Origin: JAZDLX01 sp964538455
GTDB lineage: Bacteria > Electryoneota > Electryoneia > Electryoneales > Electryoneaceae
DNA: 36,043 bases
Direction of reading: 5' to 3'
NCBI GenBank assembly: GCA_964538455.1
Contig: CAZIDZ010000030.1
Coordinates: 1 to 36,043, forward strand
Part shown: piece by piece, positions 30,536 through 36,043 of the stretch
How the letters are laid out: each line of letters opens with the position of its first letter
Numbering within the stretch: the first letter of the stretch is position 1
Notes under the pieces: generated by a model
The model's database searches: none
Told to the model about the DNA's origin: nothing
The model's input: the letters and a program-made list of their open reading frames with translations, nothing else
Made by a program: the position numbers and the translations under genes

Positions 30536-31588
30536 CTATTTTTCCAGCGCGGCTTTCAGCCGATCAATCGGGGCGATCGGGGTCGGGTCGACGCCGCGCT
30601 TCAACGCCATCCAGAGCGAGACCCAATCGCCGAACACCGCGGCGGTCAGCAGCGTCTCCAATGCCGGGCGATTAGTGTCCGGGACCGGCACCTGCATCGC
30701 CGGATATCCCGCATTCCGCGCGATCTCCAGCGTGACTCCCGCACGTTTGCGCACGTCGTCGGGGCTGTCCGGGTCCACCAGCAGCAAAACAGCCGCGCGC
30801 TTGGCCCACTCCGTCCCCTCGACGTACGCGACCACTTCGTTGTGGTTCATCTCGGGAAGCTCGCCCCAGTGTGCGGGAAGCTTGGCGTTTTCATTCAATT
30901 GCGTCGCCCAGCGGTGCGCCGCCGAAACGAGCCTGCCGGTTCCGTAGATCATCGGCAAACGCCCTTCGCAAAGCTCCAGGATCGGCGCCAGCGGGTGATC
31001 CGGGACGGCCGGGGGTGTGCTCAGAACCGCGGTGACCGTGCGCAGCTTCTCTACCGTTTCGGCAACCTCGCCCTCCGTGCTGTCTGCCCATCCCCGCCCG
31101 GTGAGCACCCCGAGTGCGGTGCCGAACAGGTCGCCCAGTGCGGAGCGGGGGGGACGTCCTCCCGGAACGGTCCACGCCGGGAGATCGTGCGCCTTTCCCC
31201 ACGCTTTCAGCGCTCCACCGCTGGTCAGCAGATCGAGCGCGGTTCCCCTTGCGAGAAGTGCTTCAGCGGCGTCCAATGTCTCAGCCGTGTTTCCGGAATA
31301 GCTGGCAAGGATCGCTCTGTCTTCGCCGCCCACCCATCCCGGCAGTGTCCCTCCCCGGTGAACGATCACGGGGAACGGTGCCGTGTGGGCGAGCATCGAG
31401 CCGATAAAATCGCCCCCGATCGCGCTTCCGCCCATTCCTGCCCAGAGCAGCACGCGGGGCGCCCGCACACGGGAATTCTTGCCGATCTCGAAGCCTGCGG
31501 CAAAGGATCGCTCCAGTTGCTCCGGCCAGGACTCGATCAACGATTTCATTCCCGCGCTGTCGGCGGAGAGGTCGAAGCTCGAAGCCAT
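30536..31588 (-). CDS. Bifunctional phosphoglucose/phosphomannose isomerase-like SIS protein
   Basis: A protein of 350 residues from ATG 31588, whose A is shared with the ptsI stop (TAATG), so the two are translationally coupled. The first SIS domain shows WAGMGGSAIGGDF and ASYSGNTAETLDA. The second includes YGTGRLVSAAHRWATQLNENAK and ELPEMNHNEVVAY, with the Glu and His used in the isomerase reaction. It interconverts glucose-6-P, mannose-6-P and fructose-6-P, feeding glycolysis and sugar nucleotide synthesis. The family is best known from archaea and from bacteria that lack a classic Pgi. Placement between ptsI and a sugar nucleotidyltransferase suits that role. Confidence 0.88.
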   Translation of the reverse strand: MASSFDLSADSAGMKSLIESWPEQLERSFAAGFEIGKNSRVRAPRVLLWAGMGGSAIGGDFIGSMLAHTAPFPVIVHRGGTLPGWVGGEDRAILASYSGNTAETLDAAEALLARGTALDLLTSGGALKAWGKAHDLPAWTVPGGRPPRSALGDLFGTALGVLTGRGWADSTEGEVAETVEKLRTVTAVLSTPPAVPDHPLAPILELCEGRLPMIYGTGRLVSAAHRWATQLNENAKLPAHWGELPEMNHNEVVAYVEGTEWAKRAAVLLLVDPDSPDDVRKRAGVTLEIARNAGYPAMQVPVPDTNRPALETLLTAAVFGDWVSLWMALKRGVDPTPIAPIDRLKAALEK

Positions 31589-33354
31589 TAGCGGTCTCCA
31601 AACCAGATGGGCATGTCACGGAACCGTTTCTTCATCGTGCGCAGCAGCAGATCACGTACCTGCGAGCCGGTGTCGGCGGTCAACGCGCGTTCGGCGAGCT
31701 CCCGCGATTCCTCCCACGTAGAGGAGAGGATCAGCTTCTTGATCTCCGGGATCAATCCGGGGCTCAGCGAAAGTTCATCGAGGCCCAGCCCCACCAGCAG
31801 CAGAGTGGCGAGGGGATTGCCCGCCAGTTCCCCGCAGAGCGATACCTTAATCCCATGTTTCCGCCCGGCGTTGACCGTGTTGAAGATCAGTTGCAGCACC
31901 GCTGGATTGAACGGGTCGTGAAGCGCCGCCACACGGTCGTTGCCCCGGTCCACGGCGAGCATGAACTGGGCCAGGTCGTTGGTCCCGATCGAAAAGAAAT
32001 CCACGTGGGGCGCAAACCGGTCCGCGAGCATGGCCACCGCGGGAATTTCCACCATGATCCCCACCGGAAGCTGTTCGGCGGACGGTGACTTCTCGGACTG
32101 CAGCTCGTGCTTCGCCTTCTCGAGCAGCGCTTTCAAATGCAGCAGTTCGTCCAGGTTGCTCACCATCGGGAACATGACGCTCACCGGACCGATGGCCGCG
32201 GTGCGCAGAATCGCACGCAACTGCGGCATCAGCATCTCCGGCATGTCCATCGCCACCCGCACGGCGCGCCACCCCATGAACGGGTTCGCCTGCGGTGGAA
32301 TCCCGCTCCCCGGGAACGCCTTGTCGCCGCCGAGGTCGAAAGTGCGGATAATCAGGGGCTTGCCCTCCAGCGCTTCGACAACCCGGCGGTACTCGTTCAG
32401 CTGGGTGGCTTCGCTGGGCAGGCTCGCCTGCGAAGGAACGAGGTATTCTGTGCGGTACAGGCCGACACCCTCGCCGCCGTGCTGCGCGACACGTTCGGCC
32501 TCGTGGGCCATCTCGATGTTCGCCATCAGCCGTACGCGCCGCCCGTCCCGGGTTTCCGCGAGGGTGGTGCGAATGTTGGACAGACCCTCCACGAACGTTC
32601 GGTACTGCTTCTGCTTGCCCCGGTATTTCGCCAGCTGGGCAGCGGACGGACGGACGACGACTTTCCCCGAGTTGCCGTTTACCGCGATCAGTTCGCCTGA
32701 GACCGCCACGTCCAGGATTTCCGGGATGCCGATGACGCTCGGCACGCCGAGGGAGGCGGTGAGGATTGCCGTGTGGCTGGTTGCCCCGCCGGTGCAGGTG
32801 GCTACCCCGAGCACCATCTCCGGGTCAAGCCGCATCACGTCGGAGGGGTTCAGCTCCTGCGCGACGAGGACGCTCGGTTTCGAGATCAGCCCCACCATTC
32901 CCGTGTTCGTGCCGTCGAGGTGCGAGATCAGCCGCCCCATCACGTCGCGCACGTCCTGGGCGCGGTCGCGAAAAACGTCCTCTTTTTGCGCTTCGAAATT
33001 GCGGGCGACGTTCTCGAGGGTCCGGTACACCGCGTAGTCGGCGCTCACCGTCTCGCTGCGGATGATCTCCCGGATGCTGTCGAATGTCGGTTCGTCCTCG
33101 AGGAACATCAGGTGAGCGTCGAAAATGCGCGCCACGATGTCGCCGAGCGTGCGTGTCGCCTTCATCCGGTGGTGGCGCAAGTCACGGCGGGCCAAGGAGA
33201 TGGCACGGTCCAGCTTCTCCAGCTCGGAGGGAACCTGTTCCTTCGCAATGGTGCGCCGGGGCACTTCCTGGCGCTCGCGAAGGATCAGAAAGGCCGGCCC
33301 GAGGGCGATTCCCGGGGCGATCGGAATTCCGGTGTAGACCTGTTGACGCGTCAT
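31588..33354 (-). CDS. ptsI: Phosphoenolpyruvate-protein phosphotransferase (enzyme I)
   Basis: A protein of 588 residues from ATG 33354; the upstream GGAAAG is close to the start and weak. Enzyme I takes phosphate from phosphoenolpyruvate and passes it to HPr. The active histidine is His194 in CTGGATSHTAI. The PEP-binding half shows GVGLYRTEYL, TFDLGGDKAFPG, MGWRAVRVA, MFPMVSNLDELL, GIMVEIPAVAMLADRF, FFSIGTNDLAQFMLAVDRGN and SLCGELAG with the conserved Cys. Length is normal. HPr is encoded 88 bp upstream, and no sugar-transporting enzyme II is in the window, so this may be a regulatory PTS or its enzyme II may be elsewhere. Confidence 0.97.
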   Translation of the reverse strand: MTRQQVYTGIPIAPGIALGPAFLILRERQEVPRRTIAKEQVPSELEKLDRAISLARRDLRHHRMKATRTLGDIVARIFDAHLMFLEDEPTFDSIREIIRSETVSADYAVYRTLENVARNFEAQKEDVFRDRAQDVRDVMGRLISHLDGTNTGMVGLISKPSVLVAQELNPSDVMRLDPEMVLGVATCTGGATSHTAILTASLGVPSVIGIPEILDVAVSGELIAVNGNSGKVVVRPSAAQLAKYRGKQKQYRTFVEGLSNIRTTLAETRDGRRVRLMANIEMAHEAERVAQHGGEGVGLYRTEYLVPSQASLPSEATQLNEYRRVVEALEGKPLIIRTFDLGGDKAFPGSGIPPQANPFMGWRAVRVAMDMPEMLMPQLRAILRTAAIGPVSVMFPMVSNLDELLHLKALLEKAKHELQSEKSPSAEQLPVGIMVEIPAVAMLADRFAPHVDFFSIGTNDLAQFMLAVDRGNDRVAALHDPFNPAVLQLIFNTVNAGRKHGIKVSLCGELAGNPLATLLLVGLGLDELSLSPGLIPEIKKLILSSTWEESRELAERALTADTGSQVRDLLLRTMKKRFRDMPIWFGDR

Positions 33355-33442
33355 CTTTCCGTGCCGTTTTCAGTTTTTCAATCGAGGCAATATAGCACGG
33401 CGGAAACGGTCTCGCCGTCAGCGGGCGGGCGGGGAGGAGGGC

Positions 33443-33712
33443 TTACTCTTCGTAGAACTTGTTGTTCACCAGCTCCACAAGTTCAACCAAGCATTGCTCT
33501 TCGGCGGGACCGTCCACCCTGATTTCGAGCTCCGCGCCCTGTCCCGCGGCGAGCATCATCACTCCCAGAATGCTTTTTGCGTTGACGATTTCGCTCCCCC
33601 GCGCCAGCTCCACCGTGGTGTCCTTGAACCGCGCGGCAATCTTGACGAAATGGGACGCAGGGCGGGCGTGCAGGCCCAGTTTGTTGCGGAGTGTCACCTT
33701 CTGGGTTTTCAT
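33443..33712 (-). CDS. ptsH: Phosphocarrier protein HPr
   Basis: A protein of 89 residues from ATG 33712. The open frame continues upstream to 34066 but overlaps the polyprenyl synthase gene in another frame and has no family resemblance there. His15 in GLHARPAS accepts phosphate from enzyme I. Ser47 in NAKSILGVM is the site equal to Ser46, which HPr kinase phosphorylates in many bacteria. The Shine-Dalgarno is poor. A candidate promoter (TTGCTC, 18 bp, TACGTT) lies about 60 bp upstream. Cotranscribed with ptsI. No HPr kinase gene is in view. Confidence 0.95.
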   Translation of the reverse strand: MKTQKVTLRNKLGLHARPASHFVKIAARFKDTTVELARGSEIVNAKSILGVMMLAAGQGAELEIRVDGPAEEQCLVELVELVNNKFYEE

Positions 33713-33773
33713 CGTTGCGAACCGCTGTCTCCGTCCGTGAGAACGTGATCCTGAGCCTGAGCCGAATGGCGAA

Positions 33774-33803
33774 AACGTACGACAAAACTGCCTGCATGAG
33801 CAA
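33774..33803 (-). promoter_or_regulatory. Candidate promoter for ptsH-ptsI and downstream genes
   Basis: On the minus strand: TTGCTC (33803-33798), an 18-bp spacer, TACGTT (33779-33774). The expected leader is about 54 nt. Confidence 0.4.
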
Positions 33804-33819
33804 ATAAACACATGCCAAA

Positions 33820-34917
33820 TCAAACCTGGCGTTGAATCATGAAATCCGCCCACAATCCCAACAGGTCGCGCCAGTGGCTCGGTTGCAGCTGCTCCAGCTT
33901 CGGCAGCGCGTTGCGGATCAGCTTCATCGCCCGTTCTCGCACGATCTCCACCGCGCCCAGTTCGACGACGATGCTCGTCGCGTCCGCAACCTGTTTTTCC
34001 CCGGCGTTCGGATTGCCGACAACGGCCTGCAACGTCTCGCGCTGCGAGTCGTCCGCCCGCAGCCACGCCTCGTGCAGCACAAGCGTCCGCTTGCCCTCGC
34101 GAAGGTCGTTCCCCACAGGCTTCCCGGTCACGTTGGGATCCCCGATCAGACCGAGCACGTCATCCTGCATCTGGAACGCGACCCCGCACTCCAGCGCGAA
34201 ATCCGACAGAGCAAGCACGCGCGGGTCCTCCGGAAGGTTCCTGCCCAGCCCGATCTGGGCTCCTCCCCAGGCGCAGAAACGGTAAAGCTCTCCGGTTTTC
34301 TTCCGCAGCATCTCCTCGACGGCTGCGGAATCCGGCTCTCCCACCGGCAACCGGGTGTACTGCAGATCGAGCAGCTCGCCCTCGATCAGCCGGTTCAGCG
34401 TGCGGTCGTTCAACTCGCGGATCAGCGCCAGGGTTACCTCGGCGGGCAGCCCCTGCTCCCTCGTCAGCTCGGTGAGCATGCTCACGTTCCAGCCGTGCTG
34501 CACGTCCCCGGCGAGGATCGCCACCGACATCCCGTAGTGGTCCGCGTCCTCTCCGCCGAGTCTGTACGTCTCCCGGGCGCGTTTGCGAAAGCGGACGTGA
34601 ACGGATTCCCCTCCACGCCGCATGTCGTCGCGGTCGATGATGTCGTCGTGCACCAGCGTCCAAGTGTGAAAAATCTCCACCGCGGCGGCGGCGGGAAGCG
34701 CTCTGTCGGGATCTCCCCCCACCGCTCCGCAGGACCAGAGCAGGATCGCCGGGCGAAGCCGCTTGCCTCCCCCCGCCACATACATCGTCGCCGCGTTCCG
34801 GATGTCGCCGGGACGGAAACGGCTGGTGTAGGACTTGCGCAGCAGATACGGGGTCAGCAGGTCCACACAGCGGTTCAGTTCATCCAGAAACGTTTGCCTG
34901 GTATCTGACGGACTCAC
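33820..34917 (-). CDS. Polyprenyl (isoprenoid) diphosphate synthase
   Basis: A protein of 365 residues from GTG 34917, preceded by AAGGAA. An ATG at 35010 would add 31 residues but lies upstream of the best promoter, so GTG is preferred. It condenses isopentenyl diphosphate onto an allylic primer. The first Asp-rich motif is HDDIIDRDDMRRGG (from residue 90) and the second is QMQDDVLGLIGD, with GGGKRLRPA near residue 50 and the Lys-Thr loop KKTGELYRF. All-trans chain synthases supply quinone tails or geranylgeranyl/farnesyl diphosphate; chain length cannot be told reliably. Not a cis-type undecaprenyl synthase. Divergent from kdsD. Confidence 0.93.
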   Translation of the reverse strand: MSPSDTRQTFLDELNRCVDLLTPYLLRKSYTSRFRPGDIRNAATMYVAGGGKRLRPAILLWSCGAVGGDPDRALPAAAAVEIFHTWTLVHDDIIDRDDMRRGGESVHVRFRKRARETYRLGGEDADHYGMSVAILAGDVQHGWNVSMLTELTREQGLPAEVTLALIRELNDRTLNRLIEGELLDLQYTRLPVGEPDSAAVEEMLRKKTGELYRFCAWGGAQIGLGRNLPEDPRVLALSDFALECGVAFQMQDDVLGLIGDPNVTGKPVGNDLREGKRTLVLHEAWLRADDSQRETLQAVVGNPNAGEKQVADATSIVVELGAVEIVRERAMKLIRNALPKLEQLQPSHWRDLLGLWADFMIQRQV

Positions 34918-34960
34918 AGCGGTTCCTTCAACCGGTAAGCATTTTGCCTTTGGCCGTGCT

Positions 34961-34989
34961 AAATTAGCCGGGTCGGAACGAATCTGCAA
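34961..34989 (-). promoter_or_regulatory. Candidate sigma-70 promoter for the polyprenyl synthase gene
   Basis: On the minus strand: TTGCAG (34989-34984), a 17-bp spacer, TAATTT (34966-34961). The expected start near 34954 leaves a leader of about 37 nt before GTG 34917 and lies downstream of the alternative ATG at 35010. No clear plus-strand promoter for kdsD is seen in the same gap. Confidence 0.5.
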
Positions 34990-35033
34990 GCAGAACACCC
35001 GCAACACCAACGGAGGGTGCGGAAACCGCCGAG

Positions 35034-36043
35034 ATGAGCTCGAATCCGGAAAGAATACCGTTGCATGAAGACGATGTTCTCGTGCGTGCGCGCGAGATCT
35101 TTCGCCTCGAAATCATTGCCGCTCAGAAGGTTGCCCAGCGACTCAACAGCCAGTTCGTCAAAACGGTGAGCGCGATTATCGACGCACCGGGCAAAGTGAT
35201 CTTTGTCGGCGCCGGAAAAAGCGGCTTGATCGCTCAGAAAGTCGCCGCCACTCTCCGCTCAACCGGGATTGTCGCTGTCTTCCTGCATCCAAACGACGCT
35301 GCGCACGGCGACCTCGGGATGGTCTCCGACGGCGATGTGGTCATTCTCATCAGCAAGTCGGGCGAGACCGAAGAGGTCCGTGAACTGATCCCGGCCTTGC
35401 GGCGGCGCGATGTCACCCTGATAGCAATGGTCGGCGTCGAGTCCAGCCGTATCGCCCAGCTTTCGGATATCTGGCTCGATATCGGCGTCGAGCGCGAGGC
35501 GTGTCCCGTCGGCCTCGCTCCCACCAGCAGCACGACGGTGATGCTGTTGATGGGGGACGCTCTCGCGGCGGTGCTGATGCAGCTGCGCGGCTTCACCCAG
35601 GATGATTTCGCGATCAATCACCCCGGCGGCAGCCTCGGGAAACGGTTGCTGCTCGCCGTCGGCGACATGATGCACGGCGGCGAGCTTAACCCCGTCTGCG
35701 GGCCGGACACGCCGATGAGCGACGTTGTCGTGCTGTTGACTCAAAGCACCCTCGGCGGCATCAACGTCGTCGGCTCGGACGGGGAGCTGCTCGGGATTAT
35801 CACCGACGGCGACGTGCGGCGCGGCATCCAGAGGCTCGGCGCGGACTTCCTGCAGACCCCCGCCAGCGAAATCATGACCGCCAACCCGGTTCATGTCCAC
35901 ACCTCCGACAAAGCGATCGACGCGCTGCTGCTGATGGAGAACCGGCCGAGCCAGATTCACGTGATGCCGGTGGTGGATGGCGACCACAAGGCGGTCGGCA
36001 TGCTGCGCCTCCACGACCTGATCCGCGCCGGCATCCGCCCGGA
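35034..36043 (+). CDS. kdsD: Arabinose-5-phosphate isomerase (KdsD/KpsF family), cut by right edge
   Basis: 336 residues are visible from ATG 35034; the usual length is about 320-330, so at most a few residues are missing. A GGAGGG lies about 17 nt upstream, which is rather far. It converts ribulose-5-phosphate to arabinose-5-phosphate, the first step of Kdo synthesis for LPS. The SIS domain shows VIFVGAGKSGLIAQKVAAT, FLHPNDAAHGDLGMV, LISKSGETEEV, CPVGLAPTSSTTVML and AINHPGGSLGKRL. Two CBS domains follow (about 215-336), with SEIMTANPVHVHTSDKAIDA and VVDGDHKAVGMLRLHDLI. Together with lptD it shows that the cell makes Kdo-containing LPS. It may head an operon continuing beyond the window. Confidence 0.96.
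   Translation, partial: MSSNPERIPLHEDDVLVRAREIFRLEIIAAQKVAQRLNSQFVKTVSAIIDAPGKVIFVGAGKSGLIAQKVAATLRSTGIVAVFLHPNDAAHGDLGMVSDGDVVILISKSGETEEVRELIPALRRRDVTLIAMVGVESSRIAQLSDIWLDIGVEREACPVGLAPTSSTTVMLLMGDALAAVLMQLRGFTQDDFAINHPGGSLGKRLLLAVGDMMHGGELNPVCGPDTPMSDVVVLLTQSTLGGINVVGSDGELLGIITDGDVRRGIQRLGADFLQTPASEIMTANPVHVHTSDKAIDALLLMENRPSQIHVMPVVDGDHKAVGMLRLHDLIRAGIRP

Noticed and set aside
33713..34066. Upstream extension of the HPr frame
   Set aside because: It overlaps the polyprenyl synthase gene in another frame and shows no conserved sequence; HPr is complete from ATG 33712.
34918..35010. Longer start of the polyprenyl synthase at ATG 35010
   Set aside because: The best promoter (-10 at 34961-34966) lies downstream of this ATG, and the extra residues are not family-like.
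1..36043. tRNA, rRNA, CRISPR arrays, IS elements with transposase, restriction or toxin-antitoxin systems
   Set aside because: Looked for on both strands in the intergenic regions; no cloverleaf, spaced direct-repeat array, transposase or defence gene could be supported.

Overview
The window is a roughly 60% GC (by eye) stretch of a diderm bacterial chromosome, probably from a metagenome or single-cell scaffold, because it contains two runs of exactly 100 N. LPS and envelope genes (LptD, arabinose-5-phosphate isomerase, an O-antigen ligase/polymerase-like protein, a secreted beta-barrel protein) sit beside housekeeping genes (ssb, rarA, pyk, mraY, murG, metK, ahcY, ptsI/HPr). The full-length MacB/FtsX-type permease, the DUF4097 protein, the SRPBCC protein and the lipoprotein/barrel pair suggest an uncultured lineage near the Fibrobacteres-Chlorobi-Bacteroidetes group. 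That placement is an inference; no rRNA or tRNA gene is visible to settle it.

Layout. 1-3344 (minus): a DUF4097-type exported protein followed by an ABC transporter permease cut by the left edge. 3547-6645 (plus): VanZ-like protein, ssb, and an S9 lipoprotein peptidase ending in a strong terminator. 6893-12499 (minus): rarA, lptD and an aminotransferase, with rarA and lptD overlapping by 4 bp. 12722-14548 (plus): a DUF3467 protein and pyruvate kinase. 14549-15167: a gene-free island packed with palindromic repeats and bounded on the inner side of a 23-bp duplication of the mraY 3' end. 15168-18352 (minus): a MurG fused to a C-terminal HEAT-like domain, overlapping a divergent mraY. 18516-20201 (plus): an O-antigen ligase-like membrane protein with an Ig-like insert. 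20391-21299: a tandem SRPBCC protein. 21300-21858: terminator, assembly gap and inverted repeats. 21859-22968: a degenerate 3-hydroxyacyl-CoA dehydrogenase-like protein. 23242-34917 (minus, nine genes): polyprenyl diphosphate synthase, HPr, enzyme I, phosphoglucose/phosphomannose isomerase, a sugar nucleotidyltransferase, metK, ahcY, then a lipoprotein and an outer-membrane barrel protein. 35034 to the right edge (plus): kdsD.

Themes. Much of the window serves the cell envelope: lipid carrier supply (polyprenyl synthase), lipid II synthesis (MraY, MurG), sugar nucleotide supply (isomerase, nucleotidyltransferase), Kdo synthesis (KdsD), glycan ligation (Wzy/WaaL-like) and LPS export (LptD). 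The most unusual protein-level observations are the MurG-HEAT fusion paired with an MraY whose HHH motif reads HHA, the Ig-like insert in the divergently transcribed ligase-like protein, and a probable dehydrogenase pseudoenzyme. The most unusual DNA-level observation is a family of folded repeats (outer GGTGGCCCGG / CCGGGTT, with compensatory inner stems) found in the same orientation at 6832, 14985 and 23095, plus a truncated copy at 14861, each downstream of a minus-strand gene.
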